Source: DAIDKA01 sp036267975 (lineage in GTDB: Bacteria > Pseudomonadota > Gammaproteobacteria > Steroidobacterales > Steroidobacteraceae). Taken from it: a DNA stretch of 64,000 bases. The first letter of the stretch is position 1, and each line of letters opens with the position of its first letter. Of the stretch, positions 17,489-26,924 are shown in pieces. The stretch is taken from assembly GCA_036267975.1 (NCBI GenBank), contig DATAVA010000003.1:45627-109626 (forward strand), given 5' to 3'. Under the pieces are notes generated by a model, which saw only the letters and a list, made by a program, of their open reading frames with translations, was not told the DNA's origin and made no database searches. The position numbers and the translations under genes are program-made.

Positions 17489-20400
17489 ACCTCTCGGCTA
17501 CCTTCATCCGCCGTCCAGTTGCCACCTCGCTCATCGCGGCAGCGTTCCTGGGCATGGGGCTCATCGCCTATTTCAATCTGCCCGTGGCCTCGCTGCCCTT
17601 GGTGGATGCGCCCACCATCCAGATCAGCGCCAATCTGCCGGGGGCCAGCCCCGAAACCATGGCCTCAAATGTGGCGACCCCATTGGAGCGACAGCTGTCC
17701 TTGATCACGGGCATCACGCAAATGACCTCGAACAGCAGTCTCGGATCGACCTCGATCACGCTGCAGTTCGATCTCGATCGCAATATCGACGCCGCCGCGC
17801 AGGACGTGCAGGCCGCGATCAGCGCCGCCGGGGGCCAGCTCCCCACCGACATGCCCAGTCCGCCGGTCATGCGCAAGGTCAATCCGGCCGACAACTCGGT
17901 GCTGATACTGGCCATGACTTCGGACACGGTGCCGACGAATATTGTCAGTGACTACGCCGACAACATCGTTGCCCAGCAGATTTCACGCATGAAAGGTGTC
18001 GGCCAGGTCAACCTCGGCGGTCCGCGCAAGCCGGCCATCCGCATCCAGATCGATCCGCGCAAGGTCGCGGCGCTGGGACTGCAGCTCGATCAGATTCGCA
18101 ACACGATTGCGCAAGGCACGGTAAACGCTCCGAAGGGCCAGCTGCTCGGCCGGCAGCAAACCCTGACTGTCTATACCAACGACCAGGCCCTGGACGCGAA
18201 AACCTGGAACGACCTGATCGTCGGCTATAAGAATGGCGCGCCCATCCGCGTCAGTGACCTGGGCGGAGCCATCCTCAGCGTCGAGAACACGCAAGGCGGC
18301 GCGTACAGCGAAGTCGGCAAGGCGGGCAAGTTCGAGACCCTCAAGTCCGGCCCAGCGGTTCACGTCGTGGTCTTCAAGCAGCCCGGTGCAAATGTCATCG
18401 AGACGGTGGACGCCGTGAAGGCCGCCCTTCCGCAGCTGCGCGCCGCCGTTCCGCCCAGCATCAACATGAACGTGATCGCCGACCGCACCGTCACCATCCG
18501 GGCTTCGGTCGCGGAGGTGAAGTGGACGCTGCTGATCACCATCGGACTGGTGGTGATGGTGATCTTCCTGTTCCTGCGCAACGTGATGGCCACGGCCATC
18601 CCCTCAGCAGTCATACCCGTATCGCTCCTGGCGACCGCGGCAGTGATGCTACCGGCCAAATTCAGCCTCGACAATTTGAGTTTGATGGCCCTGACCATTG
18701 GCGTCGGTTTCGTCGTCGACGATGCCATCGTCATGGTCGAGGCAATCTGGCGCCGCATCGAGCGCGGTCAAAAGCCATTCGAGGCCGCCCTGGCCGGATC
18801 ACGGGAAATCGGCTTTACGATTCTGACGATTTCGACCTCGCTGATCGCGGTGTTCACGCCGTTGATGTTCATGGGCGGCGTGGTCGGGATAATGATGCGC
18901 GAATTCGCACTGACCCTCAGCGCAGCGGTGACGGTGTCGGTCCTGCTGTCCCTGACGCTGACGCCGATGCTGTGCGCGCGCTTTTTGAAAACCCCAAAGC
19001 CGCCGGCTTCATCGTTCATGAAGGCACTGGAGGTCGGCTTTCAGAAACTTGAGAGCAGCTACGCGCGCGGCCTTGAAGTGGTGCTGCGCCACCAGTTCAC
19101 CACCCTGATGGCTTTCGGCTTCACCCTCATCCTGACCGGCGTGCTCTATGCCACCGCCCAGACCGGCTTCTTTCCACAGCAGGATACCGGCTTCCTCCAA
19201 GGCACCGTGGTGACGCCGCAAGGATCGCCGTACGCATATACCGACCAGAAGGCAGTCGCGGCTGCAAAAATCGTCGCTGCGGATCCGGACGTGGAAGAGG
19301 CACACTACAACGCCGGCGGGTCGGCGCAGGCCTCCCTCAATATCGGCTTGCGCTCGCGGGCGGACGGCCGCCGCGCCAGCGCCACCGACATCATCAACCG
19401 CCTGCGACCAAAGCTGGCGCAGATCGTCGGCACCCAGGTGATCCTGCAGGCCATGCAGGACATCACGATCGGCGGGCGCGTCGCGCGCGCGCAGTACCAG
19501 TACACGCTCTCCGACGGGGATCTGGATGAGCTCAATGACTGGACACCGCGACTGGTCGCGGCGCTGCAAAGCGCACGTGAGCTGACGGATGTTTCCTCGG
19601 ACCAGCAGTCGCAGGCTCCCGCGGCCAACCTGACCATCGATCGTGACGCCGCCGGGCGCTTCGGCATCTCGCCGGCAGACATCGACACCGCAATCTACAA
19701 CCAGGTCGGCCAGCGCCAGGTCGCGCAATACTTCACGCAGTTGAATTCCTACCGGGTCATCATGGAGGCACCGCCGGACCTGCAGCTCGGTCCGGAGCTC
19801 TTCAATGCCGTGCGGCTGATTTCTCCGATCACGGGAAAGCCGGTGCCGCTGTCCAGCCTGGTCAGAGTCGACACGAGCAAGACCCGCAGCCTCACGATCT
19901 CGCATCAGGGCCAGTTCCCCGCGCTGACCATCTCGTTCAATCTGGCCCCCGGGGTGTCCCTCGGAGCGGCGACGGCCGCGGTGGAACGCGCGCGCGAAAC
20001 GCTTGGTGCCCCAGCAACGTTGCAGGGTTCCTTCCAGGGCACCGCCCAGGCCTTCCAGGCTTCGCTCAAGGATGAACCCGTGCTGATCCTGGCTGCGCTG
20101 CTGTCGGTCTACGTGATATTGGGCGTGCTCTATGAAAGTTATATCCACCCGCTGACGATACTGTCCACTCTGCCCTCAGCCGGTCTGGGCGCCCTTTTGG
20201 CCCTGCGGCTGGCGGGTCATGACCTGGATGTCATCGGCATCATCGCCATCATCCTGCTGATCGGCATCGTCAAGAAGAACGGCATCATGATTGTTGACGT
20301 TGCCCTCAAGCTCGAACGTGAGCAACGGCTGGATCCTGAGGAAGCGGTCCGGCGGGCATCACACCAGCGGCTTCGCCCGATTCTGATGACCACCGTATGC

Positions 20401-20637
20401 GCTTTCCTGGGTGGCCTGCCGATGATCCTCGGCACGGGCACCGGGTCGGAGTTCCGGCAGCCTCTCGGCTGGGCCATTGTCGGCGGCCTGATCGTCTCGC
20501 AGGCGCTGACGCTGTTCAGTACGCCGGTGATCTATCTTTATCTCGACCGCATCCGGCGCCGCTTTGAACACGGCGAGGAGGCGCCACCGCCCGGCGCAGC
20601 GCTCCAGCCCGCCCGCTTCGCACCTGGCACCCGTTAA
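17485..20637 (+). CDS. RND multidrug/aromatic efflux pump, inner-membrane permease
   Basis: A 1050-residue AcrB/MdtB-type proton antiporter with the full 12-helix and two-porter-domain architecture. The N-terminus FIRRPVATSLIAAAFLGMG, the transmembrane-4 pair GVGFVVDDAIVMVE with the proton-relay Asp residues, and VKKNGIMIVDVALKLE in helix 10 with the conserved Lys are all present. The start overlaps the adaptor gene by four bases, so they form one operon. Position after the flavocytochrome genes suggests export of an aromatic substrate or product, which is inference. The stop codon overlaps that of the convergent gene. Confidence 0.93.
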   Translation: MNLSATFIRRPVATSLIAAAFLGMGLIAYFNLPVASLPLVDAPTIQISANLPGASPETMASNVATPLERQLSLITGITQMTSNSSLGSTSITLQFDLDRNIDAAAQDVQAAISAAGGQLPTDMPSPPVMRKVNPADNSVLILAMTSDTVPTNIVSDYADNIVAQQISRMKGVGQVNLGGPRKPAIRIQIDPRKVAALGLQLDQIRNTIAQGTVNAPKGQLLGRQQTLTVYTNDQALDAKTWNDLIVGYKNGAPIRVSDLGGAILSVENTQGGAYSEVGKAGKFETLKSGPAVHVVVFKQPGANVIETVDAVKAALPQLRAAVPPSINMNVIADRTVTIRASVAEVKWTLLITIGLVVMVIFLFLRNVMATAIPSAVIPVSLLATAAVMLPAKFSLDNLSLMALTIGVGFVVDDAIVMVEAIWRRIERGQKPFEAALAGSREIGFTILTISTSLIAVFTPLMFMGGVVGIMMREFALTLSAAVTVSVLLSLTLTPMLCARFLKTPKPPASSFMKALEVGFQKLESSYARGLEVVLRHQFTTLMAFGFTLILTGVLYATAQTGFFPQQDTGFLQGTVVTPQGSPYAYTDQKAVAAAKIVAADPDVEEAHYNAGGSAQASLNIGLRSRADGRRASATDIINRLRPKLAQIVGTQVILQAMQDITIGGRVARAQYQYTLSDGDLDELNDWTPRLVAALQSARELTDVSSDQQSQAPAANLTIDRDAAGRFGISPADIDTAIYNQVGQRQVAQYFTQLNSYRVIMEAPPDLQLGPELFNAVRLISPITGKPVPLSSLVRVDTSKTRSLTISHQGQFPALTISFNLAPGVSLGAATAAVERARETLGAPATLQGSFQGTAQAFQASLKDEPVLILAALLSVYVILGVLYESYIHPLTILSTLPSAGLGALLALRLAGHDLDVIGIIAIILLIGIVKKNGIMIVDVALKLEREQRLDPEEAVRRASHQRLRPILMTTVCAFLGGLPMILGTGTGSEFRQPLGWAIVGGLIVSQALTLFSTPVIYLYLDRIRRRFEHGEEAPPPGAALQPARFAPGTR

Positions 20638-21440
20638 AGCGGATGGTCCGGCATCGACAGCGATCGCCACATGTGCGCCGATGGACTGTTGTCGAAACCT
20701 AGCCCGTCGGCCGGCTGCCTGAAGTGCCGCCCGATGATGTCCGTGAACTGCTCCAGGACCGGATTGACGTTGGGTTCGAACGCATACAGATCGTTGACGG
20801 TTACCATGCGCGGCTCGGCGTACCACTTGTGCTGGCGCACCATCTGATAGGTGCGTTCGATATAGGGTTCGGGTCGATAGTCAGAACCATAGATGCGGCG
20901 GTAGAGGTCCGGATACTCGTAGCCCAGTGCCTTGTCCTCGTAGAAGCGCAGCGCCTGGTGGTAGCGGATCGCAAAGGCCACCTTCGCCGAGACGTACGGC
21001 TCGTACATCTGCGCGCTCCACCAGCCGTGATCGACCTTGATCAGTTCCTGCACCGTGTCGTGCAGCAGGCAGGCCAGGATGATTTCCTCCGACATCCCAT
21101 TCTTCATGGCGCGGTTGGCGCTTTGCAGGCAGTGATTTGCGGTCGCGACGAAGCGCAGCTTGAAGTAGTCCGCCAGCATGGGACGCTGCGGCATGGGTGC
21201 AAGCCGCGTGACGTTGCCCTGGCGTGCGACGAACAGGTTGCCGACGCCCTTGCGGGTCGGCCTGGTAGCTGTCTGAGCTTCGATCTGCGCAGCCGTCGGG
21301 AACTTGGGCGCAGGATTGGTCTGTGACAGCTGATGCTGCTCCAGAGCATCCGCCTTGGCCTCGTCGCTCATGAGCGCGATGGCCGTCGCGCCTCCGAGTC
21401 CTTCCAGAAAGGCGCGCCGATCGATTTTCATGGTACCCAT
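20634..21440 (-). CDS. Tat-exported protein with HD-like metal-binding pattern, unknown
   Basis: A 268-residue protein. The N-terminus has a twin-arginine signal (DRRAFLEGLGGATAIAL), so it is probably folded with a cofactor before export. The core shows an HD-superfamily-like order of ligands: ANHCLQSAN, ACLLHDTVQ, KVDHGWWSAQ and AIRYHQALRFY. This resembles HD-domain oxygenases or hydrolases, but the family is not certain. The C-terminal half has several Tyr/Trp-rich stretches. It converges on the RND operon, with the two stop codons overlapping. Its location beside the aromatic oxidation genes suggests a linked role. Confidence 0.72.
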   Translation of the reverse strand: MGTMKIDRRAFLEGLGGATAIALMSDEAKADALEQHQLSQTNPAPKFPTAAQIEAQTATRPTRKGVGNLFVARQGNVTRLAPMPQRPMLADYFKLRFVATANHCLQSANRAMKNGMSEEIILACLLHDTVQELIKVDHGWWSAQMYEPYVSAKVAFAIRYHQALRFYEDKALGYEYPDLYRRIYGSDYRPEPYIERTYQMVRQHKWYAEPRMVTVNDLYAFEPNVNPVLEQFTDIIGRHFRQPADGLGFDNSPSAHMWRSLSMPDHPL

Positions 21441-21521
21441 CCCCGCGGTCGGTCCGACAGGCGCACACTGTACCGCCGCGGCGCGGTTAAGCCCTAATTT
21501 TCGCCCCGCAGCCGATCGAGA

Positions 21522-24404
21522 TCAGGACAATTCGGGCGTATTGCGCTGCGCGAACAGGCGCACGAAGGCGTCCGGATCGCACGGGGTGCTGTAGAGGAAT
21601 CCCTGAATTTCATGGCAGCCCCGCTCGCGCAGGAACTGCTCCTGCGCCGCAGTTTCCACGCCCTCGGCAACAATATTGACGCTCAGCGCCTTGCCAAGGG
21701 AAATGATGGCGTCAGTAATTGCCTGATCGTCCTGGTTGCCGGGAAGCTCGCGAATGAAGGACCGATCGATCTTCAGGGTATCGATGGGGAATTGCTTCAG
21801 CTGCGAGAGCGAGGAATACCCCGTGCCGAAGTCATCGATCGCGAGCCGTACCCCCAGTGACTTGATGACTGCCGCGGTTTGCGCAGCCTGGTCGACGCTG
21901 TTCATGATCATGCTTTCAGTGATTTCGAGTTCCAGGCAATGCGCCGGCAAGCCGCTTTCCCGCAGCGCCGCCGTAATCACCTCCACGAGCGCCGGATCCT
22001 TGAACTGCCGCGGCGACAGGTTGACCGCCATGACGAGTGGCGGCAGACCGCGGTGCTGCCAGGCGATACTCTGAGCGCAGGCCGTGCGCAATACCCATTT
22101 GCCGATCGGCACGATGAGACCGGTATCCTCAGCCAATGGTATGAAGGCATTCGGCGACAGCACGCCCAATTGCGGATTGTTCCAGCGCAGCAGCGCTTCG
22201 ACGCCGCAGATGCGGCCGGTGGCGAGCTCGATTTTCGCCTGATACTCCAGGAACAGTTCGTTGCGCTCGAGCGCATGGACGAGGTGCGTTTCCAGAACGA
22301 TGCGTTCAACGGACATCGGCGACACAACTCCGGAGTAGAACTGGAAGTTGTTCTTGCCTTCGTCCTTCGCCAGGTACATGCCCATGTCGGCCTGCTTCAT
22401 CAAAGTGGGCGCATCCATCGCGTCCTCAGGAAACCTGGCGATGCCGATGCTGGCCGTGACGCGACATTCATAGCTCATGATCCGCACCGGCTTGAGCATC
22501 GCGGCAAGGATGCTGGCCGCGACGGCGGCTGCGGCGGCCTGGTCCGCAATGGGATCGAGCAACACGATGAACTCGTCACCGCCAAAACGGGCGACGATGT
22601 CGGAACTGCGGACGCAGTCGCGCAGGCGCTGCGCGACTTGCTTGAGGACCTGGTCGCCGGCTTCGTGCCCAAGTGAATCGTTGACTATCTTGAAGCGATC
22701 CAGATCGACAAACAGCACCGCACATTCATGCTGGCGCCGGCGCGCGCCCTCCAGCGCATGCCCCAGAAGCTCCACGAAGATCACTCGATTCGGCAGCCCC
22801 GTCAGCTCATCATGTGTTGCAAGGTACTGAATACGCGCCTCGGCCAGCTTGCGGGGCGTAATATCCTCTACGATCGCGACGTCATATAGCAGCCCGCCCC
22901 TGCCGTCGTAGCGTGGCGCCGTCGCAATCTTGACCCAGATGATCGTGCCATCCTTGCAGACGTAGCGCTTCTCGATCCGCAGTGAATCCACCTCCCCGGC
23001 ATGCAGGCGTCTGTGATCGCCATCCGTGGCATGGCCATCCTCGGGGTGGGAGAGTTCCCATACGGTAAGCCGGCTGAGTTCCTCCTGGTCATAGCCGAGC
23101 ATGTTGCGCAACCAGCTGTTGCTCCAGATCAGATGGCCATGCGGATCAACGTGCGCGATGCCGACGGCCGCCAGTTCCACCGTACTCGCGTAGCGCGCCT
23201 CACTCTCGCGCAGCCGCGTCTCGAGCGCACGGCGCTCGGTGATATCGTGAATGGTGCCGACCACGGCTATCGGGTTGCCGTCGGCATCATCGCGGACTTC
23301 AACCGAGAGCTGCACGATCTTCGCGACCCCGCTGCGCGGCAACAGCAGGCGCGCCTCGGACACCTCGTAGGCATTCGGACCGAGCGCTATCACCCTGCTG
23401 CGCTGTTCCAGGCTCCAGCGATCATCCGGATGCACGTGCGTCATGAAGTTTTCGAAGCTTGCCTCGTAGGACGCCGGATCCTCTTCGAGCATGTTGTAGA
23501 GTTCTTCCGACCACCAGCTCCTGCCGGTGGCGATCTCCGCTTCCCAGTTGCCGATCCGCGCGAGCCGCTGGGTATCCCGGTAGCGCCTCTCGGTCAGGCG
23601 CAGGGCGGTCTGCGTGACTTTCTGTGCGGTGACGTCCTGCAGCGTCCCATTGATGATCAGCGGCCGACCCTGTTCATCGAGCGTCGCCTCACCACGGGTT
23701 TCGATTATCCGTTCGCTGCCGTCGGGTAAAGTGATGCGGATCTCGACGGGCTCGACCTTTTCCCCGGCGAAAGTACGTTCGCGGGTGCGATCCAGGCGCC
23801 TGCGATCGTTGGGATGCACCAATGCGCGGAAGCGCTCGTACGGCCGCGCCTCGACGGCGGGGTCGAGCTGCAGCATCCGATAAAGCTCATCCGACCACCA
23901 ATGGGTGTCGTTCACGGTATCCCACGTCCAGCTGCCGATCCGGGCGATGCGCTGCGCCTCATTGAGCCGGTCTTCGGTCAAGGCCAGATCGCGCATGGCC
24001 GGAAGGTCGTGATCCTCCTGAATGACGCACAGCGTCAGCCGCTGGGAACCCGCCGCGAACTCGCTGCGCGTGAGATTCAGGCCCAGCCGTACGCCATCCT
24101 TGCGCACGCCCTGTACCGACAGGCTCGACGTGGACGCCGACCCCGCCGCAGCGCCGAGCCATTGGCTGACGGTCCGGGCCTCGTGGGCGCAACCGGCGGG
24201 AAAGAAGAACTCGGCGGGCTGATCGATGAATTCGACCTGCGCGTAACCGAACAGATGCACGACCTGGGCATTCGCAAACCTGATCCGCGGGTCTTGATCC
24301 AGAACCAGCACCGCCAGTGGCAGGCGCTCCAGCAGCGCCAGTGCAACGGTCAGGTCCGTTGCGGGCAATGCGTGGGGATCCTGCTCGGACCGGGCTAGCT
24401 GCAT
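21522..24404 (-). CDS. PAS-GGDEF-EAL c-di-GMP signalling protein
   Basis: A 960-residue cytosolic sensor. Four PAS/PAC units (about 15-130, 150-260, 270-385, 390-510) precede a diguanylate cyclase domain with ARFGGDEFIVLL and an RSSD inhibitory site five residues before GGDEF. The EAL phosphodiesterase domain (about 695-945) has VEALLRW, LEITES, AIDDFGTGYSS, KIDRSFI and AEGVET, so both activities look intact. It has no membrane segment. It is divergent from the other GGDEF-EAL gene, with 111 bases between the starts. Which activity dominates cannot be told. Confidence 0.92.
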   Translation of the reverse strand: MQLARSEQDPHALPATDLTVALALLERLPLAVLVLDQDPRIRFANAQVVHLFGYAQVEFIDQPAEFFFPAGCAHEARTVSQWLGAAAGSASTSSLSVQGVRKDGVRLGLNLTRSEFAAGSQRLTLCVIQEDHDLPAMRDLALTEDRLNEAQRIARIGSWTWDTVNDTHWWSDELYRMLQLDPAVEARPYERFRALVHPNDRRRLDRTRERTFAGEKVEPVEIRITLPDGSERIIETRGEATLDEQGRPLIINGTLQDVTAQKVTQTALRLTERRYRDTQRLARIGNWEAEIATGRSWWSEELYNMLEEDPASYEASFENFMTHVHPDDRWSLEQRSRVIALGPNAYEVSEARLLLPRSGVAKIVQLSVEVRDDADGNPIAVVGTIHDITERRALETRLRESEARYASTVELAAVGIAHVDPHGHLIWSNSWLRNMLGYDQEELSRLTVWELSHPEDGHATDGDHRRLHAGEVDSLRIEKRYVCKDGTIIWVKIATAPRYDGRGGLLYDVAIVEDITPRKLAEARIQYLATHDELTGLPNRVIFVELLGHALEGARRRQHECAVLFVDLDRFKIVNDSLGHEAGDQVLKQVAQRLRDCVRSSDIVARFGGDEFIVLLDPIADQAAAAAVAASILAAMLKPVRIMSYECRVTASIGIARFPEDAMDAPTLMKQADMGMYLAKDEGKNNFQFYSGVVSPMSVERIVLETHLVHALERNELFLEYQAKIELATGRICGVEALLRWNNPQLGVLSPNAFIPLAEDTGLIVPIGKWVLRTACAQSIAWQHRGLPPLVMAVNLSPRQFKDPALVEVITAALRESGLPAHCLELEITESMIMNSVDQAAQTAAVIKSLGVRLAIDDFGTGYSSLSQLKQFPIDTLKIDRSFIRELPGNQDDQAITDAIISLGKALSVNIVAEGVETAAQEQFLRERGCHEIQGFLYSTPCDPDAFVRLFAQRNTPELS

Positions 24405-24515
24405 GTTCTGGTTGCTGCGGTGGCGGGCACTTTCCGTTATCGGTCAGTCGGGATATCCATGAATGCGGGAGCACACAGACTGTGACGAAGTTCACTGCTG
24501 ATCGCTTAATGTTCA

Positions 24516-26903
24516 ATGGAGGGTGAGATCGGAACTGTGGCTCCGATCCCAGTCCGGTCAGGCAGATCACACTTCCGGTATGGCCGGCCGATAATCCACT
24601 ACATGGTCGCGTTGAAAACTTCCCTCCCGGTTGCCGTCGCGTCCGCTACGGACGAAGAACCGATGGTGGCATTGCACAATGACCCTGCGTTTGCCGCCGT
24701 ACCCGATCCGGAACTCGAGCGTTGGATGAGCATTGTGCGCCGGCAGGCCAACGTCGCTTGCGCGGCCCTGTCCTTGTCCGATGGATCGCGCCAAATCGTG
24801 CGGGTGCTCGGTCCGACCAACGGCCTACCGGTGCAGGTGGCCGAAATCAGCGAGGAGGTATCACTGGAGGACTATCTCCTGGGGCCGCCGACTCCGCGCC
24901 ACAACGACTGCGGCGGATCATTTGCCGAAGCACGTATCGCCCTGGCCGGCAAGATCCTGGGCCGCCTGGCGCTGGCTGATCCGAATCCGCGCAGCTGGTC
25001 CGTTGAGGACCTCGCGGTGCTGGGCGACACGGCAACGGGCGTTGCCACCGAACTGGAGCGACGCTTGGCGAAGGCGCAGGTCGCGCGCGTCCACGACCTG
25101 GTCGCCTCCCACAATCGCGTTCACGACATGATCGGAACCGGCGCGCCGCTGCACGATGTCTTGGTTGCGGTGTGTCAGATAATCGAGCGGTATGACTCCT
25201 CACTCATGCCATCCGTTCTGTTGCGCGATCCGGTATCGAACACTCTTCATTCCGGAGTCGGTCCGTCCTTGCCGAAGGAATACCTGGCTTCCGTGGACGG
25301 AGCGCCGATCGGTCCGAGTATCGGCACCTGTGGTCCAGCGGCCTGGTTCGGCGAATTCGCCATCTCCGCGGACCTGAGCCAGGATCCGAAATGGGCTCCT
25401 ATTCGGGCAATGGCCGAACTGGCCGGCGTCGCGCACTGCTGGTCGATGCCGATCAAGGACACGACGGGCGAAGTCCTGGGCACGCTCGCCTTGTATGGGC
25501 GCCGGCCCCGTCGGCCCCAGCCGGAGCATGTCGCACTGCTGCGCGACTGGGCCCGCGTGGTCGGCACTGCGCTGGAGAGGACCCGATCGCTCGACCGTCT
25601 GAAGCATGATGCGCGACATGACAGCCTGACCGGACTGCCCAACCGGGCGGCCATCTTCGAGAAACTCGACAGCGCCATCCAGCAGGTGCGCGCCGAGGCG
25701 CCCTTGGGTGTGTTCTTCGTGGATCTTGACGGCCTCAAGGCCATGAACGACACCCTTGGACACGACGTCGCCGATGAGATGATTCGGGAAGTCGCGCGCC
25801 GCCTGTCGCATAGCGTCAAGGCAACTGACTTCGTGGGCCGCTTCGGCGGCGATGAGTTCATCGTCGTCGCGGACAATCTCGGCGATCCCGATGCGGCCGG
25901 CCAGCTCGGTGCCCGATTGCTCGATGCGATCGCGCAGCCGCTGCCGGGACTTGGCTCGCGGGTGATCACGGCGAGCATCGGCATCGCCCTGATCCGAACC
26001 AGCGCCATCGATGCACGCGAGGCCATCCGCCGCTCGGATTCAGCGATGTACGAGGCCAAGCGCACCGGGCGCGATCGGTGCGTGTTCGCCGAGGTCGGCG
26101 CAACCGTCCGGGCGGGTCGCCGACTGGAGCTGGTACGGGCCCTGCGCGGAGCCGAGACACGCGGCGAAATGCGCCTGGTCTATCAACCCGTCATTTCCCT
26201 GCCTGCCCGGCGCGTCATCGGTGTCGAGGCCCTGCTGCGCTGGAACAGCCCGACACTGGGCGAAGTGCTGCCAAGTGAGTTCATCCCCATCGCCGAGGAC
26301 TCCGGAAGCATCCTGCAGATCGGTGCCTGGGTACTGTGGGAGAGCTGCCTCGCCCTGGCCGATCTCGCATCCGCCGGTCATCAGCTGCGGCTTGGTGTCA
26401 ATGTCTCTGCCCGGCAGCTCTCGCAACCGGACTTCCCACTGTGGGTGCGCCAAACACTGTCCCACGCACAATTCAGTGCCAATATGCTGAGCCTCGAACT
26501 CACCGAGACCTCGCTGCTGCGTCCGGACAGCGTCACGGTGGGCAACGTACATGCCCTGGAAACCATGGGAGTGCGCGTGGCGCTGGATGATTTCGGCACG
26601 GGATACTCTTCCCTGACCTGGCTGCGCGACCACCCCTTCGGCGCGATCAAGATCGATCGCAGCTTCATCGCCGGTATCCACGAGCAGGAAAGTAGCCGTG
26701 CGATCGTGGCGGCCGTCATCCAGATGGCCAAGGACCTCGGCTGCACCGTCACGGCGGAGGGTGTGGAGACCGAAGAGCAGCTGCGAATCCTCGAGGCACT
26801 CGGTTGCCATCAGGCGCAGGGCTTCCTCATCGCCCGACCCACCAGCATCACCGCCCTGCGGGGCCAATTCGACGCCACCGGGCTCGCACTGACGGGCAGC
26901 TGA
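24516..26903 (+). CDS. GAF-GAF-GGDEF-EAL c-di-GMP signalling protein
   Basis: A 795-residue protein with two N-terminal GAF domains (about 45-190 and 200-350), a GGDEF domain (GRFGGDEFIVVA, about 365-525) and an EAL domain (about 540-785; VEALLRW, LELTETS, ALDDFGTGYSS, IKIDRSFI, TAEGVET). The catalytic residues of both domains appear present. Unlike its divergent neighbour it has KATD instead of an RxxD inhibitory site. ATG 24516 is used; the Met at 24603 (VALKTS) is an alternative. The shared 111-base promoter region with the PAS-GGDEF-EAL gene suggests coordinated control. Confidence 0.92.
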   Translation: MEGEIGTVAPIPVRSGRSHFRYGRPIIHYMVALKTSLPVAVASATDEEPMVALHNDPAFAAVPDPELERWMSIVRRQANVACAALSLSDGSRQIVRVLGPTNGLPVQVAEISEEVSLEDYLLGPPTPRHNDCGGSFAEARIALAGKILGRLALADPNPRSWSVEDLAVLGDTATGVATELERRLAKAQVARVHDLVASHNRVHDMIGTGAPLHDVLVAVCQIIERYDSSLMPSVLLRDPVSNTLHSGVGPSLPKEYLASVDGAPIGPSIGTCGPAAWFGEFAISADLSQDPKWAPIRAMAELAGVAHCWSMPIKDTTGEVLGTLALYGRRPRRPQPEHVALLRDWARVVGTALERTRSLDRLKHDARHDSLTGLPNRAAIFEKLDSAIQQVRAEAPLGVFFVDLDGLKAMNDTLGHDVADEMIREVARRLSHSVKATDFVGRFGGDEFIVVADNLGDPDAAGQLGARLLDAIAQPLPGLGSRVITASIGIALIRTSAIDAREAIRRSDSAMYEAKRTGRDRCVFAEVGATVRAGRRLELVRALRGAETRGEMRLVYQPVISLPARRVIGVEALLRWNSPTLGEVLPSEFIPIAEDSGSILQIGAWVLWESCLALADLASAGHQLRLGVNVSARQLSQPDFPLWVRQTLSHAQFSANMLSLELTETSLLRPDSVTVGNVHALETMGVRVALDDFGTGYSSLTWLRDHPFGAIKIDRSFIAGIHEQESSRAIVAAVIQMAKDLGCTVTAEGVETEEQLRILEALGCHQAQGFLIARPTSITALRGQFDATGLALTGS

Positions 26904-26924
26904 AGCAAACCGCCCACATTCGGC

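Noticed and set aside
19009..20148. 379-codon minus-strand frame inside the RND pump gene
   Set aside because: GC-rich shadow of the pump; no family motifs.
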